A stretch of 64,000 nt of DNA from Roseburia hominis A2-183 (GCF_000225345.1 NC_015977.1:754001-818000), one strand, 5' to 3'; counted from the stretch's first letter, positions 16,871 through 26,303 are shown. The notes: a model not told the origin generated them from the sequence alone. Numbers and translations: made by a program.

Positions 16871-18472
16871 ATGTTAAAGGTTTTTTTAGCGGAAGATGAG
16901 ATCGTTATGCGGGAGGGCATAAAGAACAACATCGACTGGCAGGGTGAAGGCTTTGAATTTGTCGGTGACGCGGGCGACGGGGAGCTCGCCTATCCGATCA
17001 TCCAGAAGACGAGACCGGATATTCTGATCACGGACATTAAGATGCCGTTCATGGATGGACTGGAGCTGAGCCGTCTCGTGAAGCACGAGCTGCCGGAGAC
17101 CAAGATCATACTCCTGAGCGGGTATGACGAGTTCCAGTATGCAAAAGAGGCAATCGACATCGGAATCACGGATTATCTGGTGAAGCCGGTCACGGGTGCA
17201 CAGCTGATCGGGACACTCAAGAAGATCGGTCAGAAGATCGAGGAGGAGCGCGGGAAGCAGAAGCAGCAGACGCCGGAGGAGGTGAGATCTGCCGGCAGGC
17301 AGCGGCTGTTCCGGCACATGGTCTCCGGAAAGCATACCTATGCGTCGGTGTTCCAGGAGGCGAAGGAACTGGGACTTGAGCTGATTGCGGAGCAGTACAA
17401 TATCATGATGCTCCAGCTGTTCTCCGAGGAGAAGGAGGATGTCCTGCCGGAGAAGATAAAAGCCTTCGAGCAGGAGCTGGAGAAGTACATGGAGCAGTCC
17501 GGCAATCTGATTGTCGCAAAGCAGGGCCGGGCGGAGTACGATTTTGTGCTGAAGGGCACAGGGCAGCAGTCTCTCGCGGAGACGACAGAGCAGGTAAAAA
17601 GCCTGCTGGCAGAGTATTTCCGGAGAGAGACGGCGGTGGAGTATGTCGCGGCGCTCGGGACACCGGTGGAGCGTTTCAGCGAGCTGCAGCAGTGCTACCG
17701 GCAGACCAACCTGTGCTTTTCCAGACGCTATTCGGTAGAGCGCAACCAGATCCTTGAGGAGGAGACGCCGGGGGAGACTGCGGCGGAGGTTCTGGAGGAT
17801 GTAAAGCTCGGGGAGCTGAATATCTCCAGCCTGAGTCAGCGGCAGGCAGAGGCTTTTCTGTACACGGGCACTAGGGAGGAGGTGTCCGGCTTCGTGGAGG
17901 ATTACTTTGCACAGCTCGGGGACGGCAATGTAAAGTCTATCTTCCTGCGCCAGTACGTGGTGATGGATCTGTATGTGACGGCGGTTTCCGTTCTGGAGAA
18001 GAGCGGTTACAAGAGCAGGGATCTCGTGGAGCGGTGCGGCGATGCGAAGGAGATGGCAGCCTACCTGACCACGGTTGAGCAGACCAGGGAATATATTAAG
18101 AAGCTTTTTTCGGCGGTGCTGGATTTGCGCAGTGAGGCGGTGGACGGAAAATACGACGGCATCATGCAGAAGGCAAAGACCTACATCAACGATCATTTTG
18201 AGAAGGACGGGATTTCCCTGAATATGGTCGCAGCGGAGGTAAATCTGAGTCCGAGCCATTTCAGCACGGTATTCGGTCAGGAAATGGGAGAGACGTTCGT
18301 AGAATATCTTACAAGAATCCGCATGGAAAAAGCGAAGGAGCTGCTCAGGACGACGGGAAAGAAGGTAACGGAGATTGCCTTTGAGGTGGGCTACCGGGAT
18401 GCGCATTATTTCAGCAACCTGTTCAAGAAGACGCAGGGCTGCACACCGGGTGAGTACCGCAGCAGAGGGTAA
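16871..18472 (+). CDS. YesN-type response regulator with AraC DNA-binding domain
   Basis: 533 residues. An N-terminal receiver has EDE near residues 7-9, phospho-acceptor D55 (ILITDIKMPFMDG) and the KPV lysine near 108. A long helical middle of about 300 residues is typical of the family. The last 100 residues are an AraC-type double HTH (ISLNMVAAEVNLSPSHFSTVF ... VTEIAFEVGYRDAHYFSNLFKK). The partner kinase gene starts 15 bases downstream, and the sugar transporter follows, so it most likely activates that transporter. ATG 16871 follows GAGGGG. Confidence 0.92.
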   Translation: MLKVFLAEDEIVMREGIKNNIDWQGEGFEFVGDAGDGELAYPIIQKTRPDILITDIKMPFMDGLELSRLVKHELPETKIILLSGYDEFQYAKEAIDIGITDYLVKPVTGAQLIGTLKKIGQKIEEERGKQKQQTPEEVRSAGRQRLFRHMVSGKHTYASVFQEAKELGLELIAEQYNIMMLQLFSEEKEDVLPEKIKAFEQELEKYMEQSGNLIVAKQGRAEYDFVLKGTGQQSLAETTEQVKSLLAEYFRRETAVEYVAALGTPVERFSELQQCYRQTNLCFSRRYSVERNQILEEETPGETAAEVLEDVKLGELNISSLSQRQAEAFLYTGTREEVSGFVEDYFAQLGDGNVKSIFLRQYVVMDLYVTAVSVLEKSGYKSRDLVERCGDAKEMAAYLTTVEQTREYIKKLFSAVLDLRSEAVDGKYDGIMQKAKTYINDHFEKDGISLNMVAAEVNLSPSHFSTVFGQEMGETFVEYLTRIRMEKAKELLRTTGKKVTEIAFEVGYRDAHYFSNLFKKTQGCTPGEYRSRG

Positions 18473-18487
18473 AAGGGGAGATGGATA

Positions 18488-20002
18488 TTGAAGAGAGGGT
18501 TTTCACTAAAGAGCAGGCTCTATATGCTGCTGCTGATCTGTGTGGTGCCGCTGACCATACTTCTGGCGTATCTTCTGATTATGACGAACAAGATTTCCTC
18601 CGAGTATGACGGGATTGTCAGGAGAATCACAAAGGCAAACGCGTACAACATCAATTTCAAGGAGGACATGGACTACGTGATGTATATTATCGTAGTCAAT
18701 TCGGAGCGTGCCGAGGAGCTGGTGGACACGGAGCAGCCGCACCGGATGATACAGGCCGCGCGGGAGGTGTTCGGCGAGCTCTATGAGGAGGCAGATTCCG
18801 AGTACGCCGCGAACCGGCTGTCAAGCATACTAAAGAGTCTTGACACGCTGGAGGATCGTGTGGAGGAGATCGAGAAGGATGCGCTTGTGACCGGGCTTTA
18901 TGAGACGAACATGGAGCGTCTGGATCTGAATATCCGCGTCCTGACGGAGCTGATACAGGAGCAGATCCAGTATTATATCTACTATGAGACAACGAACATG
19001 GAGGAGCTGCGGATGGGAATCCGCGCGGATGTGGAGAGTGCCATCACGGCGATCACAGTGATTCTCGTCCTGATACTGCTCGGGGCATGGATGGTCAGCA
19101 GGAGGATTGTGCGGGGCATCACGGAGCCCATCCAGCGGCTGTGTGAGGCTGCGCAGGCAGCGGGAAGCGGGGATTTTGCGATCCGGGCGCAGGACGAGGA
19201 GCTGGATGAGCTCTCGGTTCTGAACAGCAGCTTTAACCAGATGGTGGAGGAGATCGGGCATCTCGTGGAGGATATACGCGTGGAGGAGCTGAATCTGCGC
19301 GCGGCGGAGCTGCGCGTGCTGCAGGAGCAGATCAACCCGCATTTTCTGTACAATACACTGGACAACATCATCTGGCTCGCGGAGTCGAAGGACACGGAGC
19401 AGGTCGTGAGGATGGTGTCGTCCCTGTCAAGCTTTTTTCGGACAACCTTAAGCAAGGGGCGGGAGTTCATCACGGTAAAGGAGGAGGAGCAGCACATCCG
19501 CAGCTACTTAGAGATCCAGCAGTTCCGCTACAGGGATATACTGGAATATGAGATTGCGATTCCGGAGGAGCTCTATGAATATGAGATCATCAAGCTGACG
19601 CTCCAGCCGCTTGTGGAGAATGCGCTCTACCACGGCATCAAGAACAAGCGCGGCGGCGGACATATCCGGGTGTCCGGTGTACTCTGCCAGGATGTCATGA
19701 TTTTCAAGGTGCAGGATGACGGAATCGGAATGGACGGTGCGCGGCTTGCGCAGGTGTGCGCCATGCTCCGCGACGGGGAGCAGGAGCCGGAGCAGGAGGA
19801 GACGGGCGGCTTCGGACTGTTCAATGTCAACCAGCGTATCCAGCTCAATTATGGCAGGGAGTACGGACTGAAGATACAGAGCACCTACGGGCAGGGCACC
19901 GAGATCTGGGTGCGGATTCCGTGCCGGGCAGAGAAAATCAAAAGAAAACGCAACATTTCCAAAAAAATTACACCTTTTGAGGAAAATACGGCAAAATTGT
20001 GA
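18488..20002 (+). CDS. YesM-type membrane sensor histidine kinase
   Basis: 504 residues starting at TTG 18488 behind AAGGGGAG. A membrane helix at about 13-32, an extracytoplasmic sensor region to about 180, a second helix (AITAITVILVLILLGAWMV), HAMP, then the His_kinase domain with H285 (INPHFLYNTLDNIIW) and HATPase motifs (PLVENALYHGI, DDGIGM, GFGLFNVNQRI). This family senses sugars or oligosaccharides outside the cell, often through a substrate-binding protein. It pairs with the adjacent YesN regulator. The tail after the ATPase fold is very basic (KIKRKRNISKK). Confidence 0.92.
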   Translation: MKRGFSLKSRLYMLLLICVVPLTILLAYLLIMTNKISSEYDGIVRRITKANAYNINFKEDMDYVMYIIVVNSERAEELVDTEQPHRMIQAAREVFGELYEEADSEYAANRLSSILKSLDTLEDRVEEIEKDALVTGLYETNMERLDLNIRVLTELIQEQIQYYIYYETTNMEELRMGIRADVESAITAITVILVLILLGAWMVSRRIVRGITEPIQRLCEAAQAAGSGDFAIRAQDEELDELSVLNSSFNQMVEEIGHLVEDIRVEELNLRAAELRVLQEQINPHFLYNTLDNIIWLAESKDTEQVVRMVSSLSSFFRTTLSKGREFITVKEEEQHIRSYLEIQQFRYRDILEYEIAIPEELYEYEIIKLTLQPLVENALYHGIKNKRGGGHIRVSGVLCQDVMIFKVQDDGIGMDGARLAQVCAMLRDGEQEPEQEETGGFGLFNVNQRIQLNYGREYGLKIQSTYGQGTEIWVRIPCRAEKIKRKRNISKKITPFEENTAKL

Positions 20003-20078
20003 ATGAGCTGTTCATAATTTAGTAAAAAATTTTACTTATTTCAAAAGCCAGTCGGTATTTTTTAAACCGTCCGAAAGC

Positions 20079-20109
20079 TATAATAGGTACATGGTTAAGG
20101 ACTTAACCA
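20079..20109 (+). promoter_or_regulatory. Sugar-transporter promoter with a perfect palindrome
   Basis: TATAAT at 20079-20084 has only a weak -35 17 bases upstream (TATTTT), as expected for an activator-dependent promoter. TGGTTAAGGACTTAACCA (20092-20109) has perfect 8-bp arms and a 2-bp centre and sits at the transcription start, so it may be a repressor site. It does not look like a LacI site. The binding protein is unknown. Confidence 0.55.
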
Positions 20110-20140
20110 AATCTAATAAAAACTTTGGGAGGTTTTTAAA

Positions 20141-21265
20141 ATGAAAAAAAAGTTAGTGAGTGTACTGATGTGCATGGCAATGGGCGCAACCTTACTGGCA
20201 GGCTGCGGAAGCGAGGAGGCTGCTGACAGCAGCAACACAACGGCAGCAGATGCAGCAGACGCAGATACGGCAGCGGACAGCGAAGCAGCGGATGCTTCTG
20301 ACGCAGCAGATGCGGCAGACGCAGCTGACGGGGATGTAATCAAAATCGGCTTTGCACAGGTTGGCCATGAGTCTGACTGGCGTACCGCATCCACGAATTC
20401 CGCACAGTCCATCTTCTCGGCAGAGAACGGATATGATCTCCAGTTCGTTGACTGCGACCAGGATTCGGCAGTCCAGCTGGAGGCAGTACGTGGCTTCATC
20501 GAGCAGGATGTGGATTACATCATCATCGACCCGATCGTATCGACAGGCTGGGACACGGTACTGACAGAGTGCGAGGAGGCAGGTATTCCGGTTATCGTCA
20601 TTGACCGTACGATTGATGATTCGGACAAATATATTTCATGGGTAGGCTCCAACTTCAAGAATGAGGGTCTTGCAGCAGGTGAGTGGTTAAAGGCTTACAC
20701 GGATGCAAAGGGCATCAGCGACGTGAACGTGCTCGTTATCGAGGGAACAACCGGTGCTTCCGCACAGATCGGACGTACGGACGGCTTCAAGGAGATCGCA
20801 GATGCAAACGGCTGGAACATTCTGGATTCCCAGACCGGTGATTTCACACAGGCTGGTGGACAGGAGGTTATGGAGTCTTACATCAAGAGCTACGAGGGAC
20901 AGTTCAATGTAGTGGTATGCCAGAACGATAACGAGGCATTTGGTGCGATGGATGCCATGAAGGCAGCAGGTATCTCCTATGGTGTGGACGGAGACGTGAT
21001 CCTGATTTCCTTCGATGCCTGCACCGCAGGTCTTGAGTATGTAATGTCCGGCGACATCAATGCAGACTTCGAGTGCAACCCGCTTGCAGCTCCGTTTGTA
21101 GAGGATGTTATCCAGCAGTTAGAGTCCGGCAGCACACCTGACAAGGAAGTATACATGGTTGAGCACTGGTATGTAAATGAGGACATCCTTTCATCCATCA
21201 CGGTAAACGGCGAGGAGCAGGAGCTTACCGTGGTTACACAGGAGATCGTTGACGCACAGTATTAA
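20141..21265 (+). CDS. Sugar ABC transporter substrate-binding lipoprotein (YtfQ-like)
   Basis: 374 residues. A lipobox LLAGC places the lipidated cysteine at C22, followed by a low-complexity Ala/Asp/Ser linker (about 25-65). The periplasmic-binding type I fold continues with GFAQVGHESDWRT, DYIIIDPI, STGWDTVL, GASAQIGRTDGF and NDNEAFGAMDAM, all typical of the galactofuranose/YtfQ group. It binds the sugar outside the membrane and passes it to the permeases at 22902 and 23966. GGGAGG precedes ATG 20141. A second receptor of about half-identical sequence lies at 25114. The substrate is likely a pentose or hexose furanose, but that is inference. Confidence 0.9.
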   Translation: MKKKLVSVLMCMAMGATLLAGCGSEEAADSSNTTAADAADADTAADSEAADASDAADAADAADGDVIKIGFAQVGHESDWRTASTNSAQSIFSAENGYDLQFVDCDQDSAVQLEAVRGFIEQDVDYIIIDPIVSTGWDTVLTECEEAGIPVIVIDRTIDDSDKYISWVGSNFKNEGLAAGEWLKAYTDAKGISDVNVLVIEGTTGASAQIGRTDGFKEIADANGWNILDSQTGDFTQAGGQEVMESYIKSYEGQFNVVVCQNDNEAFGAMDAMKAAGISYGVDGDVILISFDACTAGLEYVMSGDINADFECNPLAAPFVEDVIQQLESGSTPDKEVYMVEHWYVNEDILSSITVNGEEQELTVVTQEIVDAQY

Positions 21266-21341
21266 GACGGTCTGGCAACAGGACAAACATTATAGCAGGG
21301 ACAGAGAAGAAGCTGCTTCACAGACAGGGAATTTGTAATGG

Positions 21342-21372
21342 GGGAGGCCCGTTGGTCTCTCCCAATTTTAAG
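21342..21372 (+). terminator. Attenuator-like hairpin between receptor and ATPase genes
   Basis: GGGGGAGGCC and GGTCTCTCCC pair over 10 bp (two G-U) around a CGTT loop, followed by CAATTTT. A leaky terminator here would let the receptor be made in excess over the membrane parts, as is common in such operons. Confidence 0.6.
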
Positions 21373-21388
21373 GAAAGGGTGGAGTAAA

Positions 21389-22909
21389 ATGGAGCATAAT
21401 GTGGTACTGACCATGCGGGGGATTACCATGACATTTCCGGGCGTAAAGGCACTGGACAATGTGGATCTTACACTGCGGAAGGGCGAGATCATGGCACTGA
21501 TGGGAGAAAATGGTGCCGGGAAATCTACACTGATCAAGTGTCTGACCGGAATCAACGCGTTCGATGCGGGAGAAATACGCGTTGACGGGATCGATGAACC
21601 GGTGGTCAATCATTCGACCCTGGATGCACAGAAAAAGGGCATATCCACGGTGTATCAGGAAGTCAATCTTTGCCCGAATTTGAGTGTGGCAGAAAATTTA
21701 TTTATCGGCAGGGAGCCGAAGACAAAGCTTGGAACCATCGACTGGAAGACGATGACAGCAAAATCCAACAGGATTATTAAGAGCCTGGATCTTGATATTG
21801 ACGTAACCAAAAATCTGGAAGAGTATTCACTGGCGCTCCAGCAGATGATTGCGATTGCAAGAGCGGTGGATATGGATTGTAAGGTACTGATTTTAGACGA
21901 GCCGACATCCTCCCTGGATGACCATGAGGTTGAAAAGCTGTTCGTTCTTATGCGGCAGCTGAAGGAAAAGGGTGTGGCGATTGTGTTTGTGACACACTTT
22001 CTGGAGCAGGTATACGCAGTCTGTGACCGGATCACAGTGCTCCGGAACGGCATACTGGTCGGAGAATATCCGATTGAGGAGCTGCCAAGGGTAAAGCTGG
22101 TTGCAGCGATGATGGGCAAGGATTTTGATGACCTTGCAGCTGTAAAATCAGAAGAGAAGAAGGATTTCACCAATGTGCCGGTGGTTATCGATGCGCAGGG
22201 CATGAGCCACAAGGGAAAGATCAAGCCGTTTGATTTACAGATACATAAGGGTGAGGTCGTGGGACTGACAGGTCTGCTTGGCTCGGGACGCAGTGAGCTG
22301 GCGCGTGTCATCTATGGAGCGGATAAAAACCAGACAGGTAAGCTGTTTGTCAACGGAAAAGAGGCAAAGATCAATGCGCCGATTGATGCGATGAATCTTG
22401 GAATGGGACTTCTTCCGGACGACAGAAAGGCAGAGGGCATTATCGCAGACTTATCTGTACGAGAAAATATAATTCTGGCAATGCAGGCAAAGCGCGGAAT
22501 GTTTAAGCTGCTTCCAATGAGCAGACAGAACGAGATCGCAGACAAGTATATCGAGCTGCTGCAGATCAAGACGGCGAGCAGGGAGACCCTGATCGGGCAG
22601 CTCTCCGGCGGAAACCAGCAGAAGGTGATTCTGGCACGCTGGCTTGCCACAGATCCGGAATTCCTTATTCTGGATGAGCCGACCAGAGGTATCGATGTCG
22701 GGACAAAGACTGAGATCCAGAAGCTTGTGATCGAGCTTGCGGATCAGGGAAAGAGTCTGATCTTCATCTCTTCCGAGATTGAGGAGATGCTCAGAACATG
22801 CTCCAAGCTGGTGGTATTAAGGGATGGTCAGGAAGTGGGAGAGATCACTGAGGAACTGACCCAGGGGCATGTAATGCAGTCCATAGCAGGAGGTGGCAGG
22901 AATGAGTAA
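21389..22909 (+). CDS. Sugar ABC transporter ATP-binding protein (YtfR/RbsA-like, two ABC domains)
   Basis: 506 residues from ATG 21389 (GGGTGGAG upstream; the frame is open further up but without a ribosome site). The first ABC domain has Walker A GENGAGKST, Q-loop, a signature-like region EEYSLALQQMIAIARA, and Walker B LILDEPTSS. The second has the degenerate Walker A GLLGSGRSE, then a full LSGGNQQKVILARWL signature and LILDEPTRG. This is the RbsA/MglA/YtfR double-ATPase pattern. It powers import through the two adjacent permeases. The permease gene start overlaps its stop. Confidence 0.93.
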   Translation: MEHNVVLTMRGITMTFPGVKALDNVDLTLRKGEIMALMGENGAGKSTLIKCLTGINAFDAGEIRVDGIDEPVVNHSTLDAQKKGISTVYQEVNLCPNLSVAENLFIGREPKTKLGTIDWKTMTAKSNRIIKSLDLDIDVTKNLEEYSLALQQMIAIARAVDMDCKVLILDEPTSSLDDHEVEKLFVLMRQLKEKGVAIVFVTHFLEQVYAVCDRITVLRNGILVGEYPIEELPRVKLVAAMMGKDFDDLAAVKSEEKKDFTNVPVVIDAQGMSHKGKIKPFDLQIHKGEVVGLTGLLGSGRSELARVIYGADKNQTGKLFVNGKEAKINAPIDAMNLGMGLLPDDRKAEGIIADLSVRENIILAMQAKRGMFKLLPMSRQNEIADKYIELLQIKTASRETLIGQLSGGNQQKVILARWLATDPEFLILDEPTRGIDVGTKTEIQKLVIELADQGKSLIFISSEIEEMLRTCSKLVVLRDGQEVGEITEELTQGHVMQSIAGGGRNE

Positions 22910-23966
22910 GTTTAAGAAGCTGGTCAGCCAGCCGTTGTTTTTACCGATTTTCTGTATGATACTGGTGATGGCGGTAAATATCATCTATGATGTGATGGCA
23001 GGAAATTTTGCATTTAACTTTTTTACCATCTCCATCCGCAACGGGGTATTGTACGGACGCATCATTGATATTTTAAACCGCGGCAGTGAGATTGCCATTC
23101 TTGCCATCGGCATGACGCTGGTTGTGTCCTGCTCGGCAGGAACGGATATTTCCGTCGGCTCGGTCATGTCACTGGCGGCATCGTTCTGCTGCATGCTTCT
23201 GGCAGGCTACGGCGTGTCCTCCACCAACAGCCTTGCAGCGCCGCTGATCGTCGGTGTGCTTGGCGGCATCCTGATGGGATGTGCCAGCGGTGCGTTTAAC
23301 GGTTTTCTGGTATCGTATCTGAATGTGCAGCCGATGGTGGCAACGCTGATCCTGTTTTCGGCGGCGAGGGCAATCGGACTTCTGCTCTGCAACAACATGA
23401 TCGTATACGTCCGGGATGATTCCTTTAAAATCTTCGGCGGCTATCTCGGATTTATGCCGACACCGATCGTGGTTGCCATCGTGTGCATCCTGATCACATC
23501 GCTGGTGCTCCGCAAGACCGCACTGGGCTTATATATCCAGAGCGTCGGCATCAATAAGAAGGCTTCCCGCATCGCGGGCATCAATTCCGAGCGCATCATT
23601 TTCCTGTGCTATGTTGTCTGCGGATTGTGTGCAGGAATTGCCGGCATTGTTGCTTCCTCCCGGATCAGCTCTGCGGATTCCAACAACATCGGACTGAACT
23701 TCGAGCTGGATGCGATTCTGGCAGTTGCACTCGGCGGCAACAGCCTCGGCGGCGGAAAGTTCCGGCTGGCAGGCTCTATTATCGGTGCGTACACCATCCA
23801 GGCGATCACCACCACCCTGTATGCGCTCGGCATCTCGACCGAGCAGGCACCGGTGTACAAGGCGGTCATTGTTATCATTATTGTGGCAATCCAGGCACCT
23901 CCGTTTAAGGCATTTATGAAAAAAATGTCTGTAAGGAGACAGCTTGCCAAAGGAGGTGCTGCATAA
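22902..23966 (+). CDS. Sugar ABC transporter permease 1 (YtfT-like)
   Basis: 354 residues from ATG 22902, which overlaps the ATPase stop by 8 bases and follows GGAGGTGG. About nine to ten hydrophobic segments, with the BPD_transp_2 family signatures AIGMTLVVSCSAGTDISVGSVMSLAA and ALGGNSLGGGKF. It forms one half of the membrane pore with the next protein. Confidence 0.9.
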   Translation: MSKFKKLVSQPLFLPIFCMILVMAVNIIYDVMAGNFAFNFFTISIRNGVLYGRIIDILNRGSEIAILAIGMTLVVSCSAGTDISVGSVMSLAASFCCMLLAGYGVSSTNSLAAPLIVGVLGGILMGCASGAFNGFLVSYLNVQPMVATLILFSAARAIGLLLCNNMIVYVRDDSFKIFGGYLGFMPTPIVVAIVCILITSLVLRKTALGLYIQSVGINKKASRIAGINSERIIFLCYVVCGLCAGIAGIVASSRISSADSNNIGLNFELDAILAVALGGNSLGGGKFRLAGSIIGAYTIQAITTTLYALGISTEQAPVYKAVIVIIIVAIQAPPFKAFMKKMSVRRQLAKGGAA

Positions 23967-24982
23967 TGAAAGCGAAAAAATTAAATGGAAATACGGTTCT
24001 TCTGATAATTACCATCGCGTTATTTTTTGTGATGTATGCCGTGGGCTGTGTGATTTATTCCAATAAGGGCTTCACACATCTGCAGACGTTTTTGAACATC
24101 CTTATCAATAATGCGGGCCTGCTCTGCATCACCTGTGGAATGACCTGCGTGATGCTGACCGGCGGCATCGATATTTCCGTTGGCTCGCTGGTTGCCATGG
24201 ACTGCATGATTCTTGCCGTCGGCATGGAGCGCTGGAACATGAATGCGGTTCTGCTCTGCATACTTGTGCTTGCCATCGGGATTGTGTTCGGCGTGGTGCA
24301 GGGCTTCTGTGTCGGCTATCTGAATATCCAGCCGTTCATTGTGACAATGGCGGGAATGTTCTTCGCCAGAGGCATGACAGCCGTGATCAGCACGGAACAG
24401 ATCTCCATCAGCAGCAATGCATTTTTTGTAAAGCTTGCCAATACGAAGATCAGCCTTCCGTTTGGCTCCTATACCAACAACAAGGGCGTGGTGCAGGTTC
24501 CGTTTATCCGTGTATCGGTAATCGTGGCGCTGCTCGTGCTGATAGCCGTATTTTTCATGCTCCGCTATACCAAGTTCGGCAGAAGCCTTTACGCAGTCGG
24601 AGGAAGTGAGCAGTCGGCGACCATGATGGGACTGGACGTGAAGAAGACGAAGCTGAAGGCGTATGTGCTTTCCTCATTCCTCTGCTCGATCGGTGGCATC
24701 TGCTACTGCCTGAACACGATGTCGGGAAATGTGCAGCAGGCACTCGGACTTGAGATGGATGCCATTGCTTCCTCCGTTATCGGCGGTACATTATTGACAG
24801 GCGGTGTGGGAAATGTCATCGGCTCCTTCTTTGGTGTACTTATCAACGGAACGATTTCCACACTGGTGAAGACGAACGGCAAGCTGCTCAGCTCGTGGTC
24901 CAACATTGCGGTGGCTGCGCTGCTCTGCTTCTTCATCGTATTACAGAGTATCTTTGCAAAGATCAAAGAGAAGAGCAAATAA
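23966..24982 (+). CDS. Sugar ABC transporter permease 2 (YjfF-like)
   Basis: 338 residues; its ATG overlaps the previous stop (TAATG) and follows AAAGGAGG, indicating translational coupling. It has the same family signature (GMTCVMLTGGIDISVGSLVAMD, GGTLLTGGVGNVIGSFFG) and multiple membrane helices. Together with permease 1 it makes the heterodimeric channel of a YtfQRT-YjfF-type importer. A hairpin terminator follows. Confidence 0.9.
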   Translation: MKAKKLNGNTVLLIITIALFFVMYAVGCVIYSNKGFTHLQTFLNILINNAGLLCITCGMTCVMLTGGIDISVGSLVAMDCMILAVGMERWNMNAVLLCILVLAIGIVFGVVQGFCVGYLNIQPFIVTMAGMFFARGMTAVISTEQISISSNAFFVKLANTKISLPFGSYTNNKGVVQVPFIRVSVIVALLVLIAVFFMLRYTKFGRSLYAVGGSEQSATMMGLDVKKTKLKAYVLSSFLCSIGGICYCLNTMSGNVQQALGLEMDAIASSVIGGTLLTGGVGNVIGSFFGVLINGTISTLVKTNGKLLSSWSNIAVAALLCFFIVLQSIFAKIKEKSK

Positions 24983-24998
24983 AAACAAGGCTGTCCAG

Positions 24999-25028
24999 GG
25001 GCTGTCCACTTCATGCGGCAGCCTTTTG
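24999..25028 (+). terminator. Hairpin terminator after the permease genes
   Basis: GGCTGTC pairs with GGCAGCC (one G-U) and is followed by TTTTGG. The short T run suggests partial read-through into the second receptor gene. Confidence 0.55.
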
Positions 25029-25113
25029 GCTCCTCTATGGGAAAATACCGTGCTGCGTTAAAAAAGCACCCCGGGCAGGAGGTGCAGCCGGCAGGAGAAA
25101 AGGCGGGAGGAAT

Positions 25114-26163
25114 ATGAACATATTTCAGAAGAGGACTGTGGGAAAAAAAGGAATCGCGGCGGCGCTGCTTGCCAGCCAGCTGCTCTTTACAGCCGGCTGT
25201 GGGAGTGGGGAGCAGAGAGAGACTGCGGGACAGCTGGATACGGAGCAGACGATGCAGCAGGACGGCTATATTGTGGTCGGATATGTGCAGGTCGGCTCGG
25301 AATCCGACTGGAGAACCACCAACACACAGTCCTTTAAGGATGTGTTCACGCAGGAAAACGGCTACTATCTGATCTTCGAGGACGGACAGCAGAAGCAGGA
25401 GAACCAGGTGAAGGCAATCCGCAATCTGATCCTGCAGGAGGTGGATTATATCGTGCTCGACCCGATCGTGGAGACAGGCTGGGAATCCGTTCTGGAGGAG
25501 GCGAAGGAAGCCGGAATCCCGGTGATTCTGTCTGACCGCAGGGCGGAGATGGAGGACGACAGCCTGTATACATGCTGGGTGGGCAGTGACTTCGCGGAGG
25601 AGGGCAGGAACGCCGGGCACTGGCTGGAGAATTATCTGGAAAAGCAGGGGCGGAGCGGGGAGACAGTTCATATCGTATCTCTCCAGGGGACGCTGGGCTC
25701 CTCTGCACAGATCGGGCGGACAGACGGATTCGCAGAGGTTCTCCAGCAGAATGAAAACTGGGTGATGCTGGAGCGCCAGTCGGGGGATTTCACGCAGGCA
25801 AAGGGGCAGGAGGTTATGAAGGAATTTCTCGAAAAATACGAGGATATTGATGTTGTAATCAGCGAGAATGACAATATGACCTTTGGCGCTATCGAGGCGA
25901 TCCGGGAGGCGGGCAGGACGATTGGCAGTGACGGGGACATTATTATCCTGTCCTTTGATGCGGTAAGGGATGCCCTCAAGGCAATCCAGACCGGGGACAT
26001 CGCGGCTGATTTTGAATGCAATCCGCTGACAGCCCCGCTTGTGGAGGAGACGATCCGCCGCCTGGAGGCGGGGGAAAGCGTGGAGAAGATCCAGTATGTG
26101 GAGGAGACATATTTTGACTGTGAGATGGATCTCTCGGAGCTGTTGGAGAGCAGACCATATTAG
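25114..26163 (+). CDS. Second sugar-binding lipoprotein (YtfQ-like)
   Basis: 349 residues from ATG 25114 behind GGGAGG. The lipobox FTAGC puts the lipidated cysteine at C29. The mature part aligns all along with the receptor at 20141 (shared VGSESDWRT, DPIVETGWESVL, SSAQIGRTDGF, SGDFTQAKGQEVM, DFECNPLTAPLVEE), at roughly half identity, but lacks the long Ala/Asp linker. Two receptors for one importer may widen the substrate range, or this copy may present the sugar to the YesM kinase. The choice is open. Confidence 0.88.
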   Translation: MNIFQKRTVGKKGIAAALLASQLLFTAGCGSGEQRETAGQLDTEQTMQQDGYIVVGYVQVGSESDWRTTNTQSFKDVFTQENGYYLIFEDGQQKQENQVKAIRNLILQEVDYIVLDPIVETGWESVLEEAKEAGIPVILSDRRAEMEDDSLYTCWVGSDFAEEGRNAGHWLENYLEKQGRSGETVHIVSLQGTLGSSAQIGRTDGFAEVLQQNENWVMLERQSGDFTQAKGQEVMKEFLEKYEDIDVVISENDNMTFGAIEAIREAGRTIGSDGDIIILSFDAVRDALKAIQTGDIAADFECNPLTAPLVEETIRRLEAGESVEKIQYVEETYFDCEMDLSELLESRPY

Positions 26164-26208
26164 GCAGGAAGTCCCTGCTTCTGCTGGCGGTAAAATTATC
26201 TGAAAAAA

Positions 26209-26251
26209 TTAGCACTCACCTCTTGACAGTGCTAACAACTGGTGCTATAAC
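26209..26251 (+). promoter_or_regulatory. clpB promoter with CIRCE element
   Basis: TTAGCACTC-N9-CAGTGCTAA (26209-26235) is the HrcA operator CIRCE with a single mismatch in the right arm. It overlaps the -35 TTGACA (26223-26228); after 17 bases comes TATAAC (26246-26251). clpB is therefore under HrcA heat-shock control. Confidence 0.92.
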
Positions 26252-26275
26252 ATAATTGTAACAGGGAGAACAAAG

Positions 26276-26303
26276 CAGGCGGCGCATAGATATGTGCCGC
26301 CTG
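26276..26303 (+). other. Strong 5' UTR stem-loop of clpB
   Basis: CAGGCGGC and GCCGCCTG pair over 8 bp, extended by GCAT/ATGT to about 12 bp around a 4-base loop. It lies at about +20 of the transcript, 33 bases before the ATG, and leaves the ribosome site free, so mRNA stabilisation is more likely than a thermometer. Confidence 0.6.

Noticed and set aside
16886..18406. 506-codon minus-strand frame opposite the YesN gene
   Set aside because: Leu/Arg-rich product with no motif; it is the antisense shadow of a well-supported response regulator.
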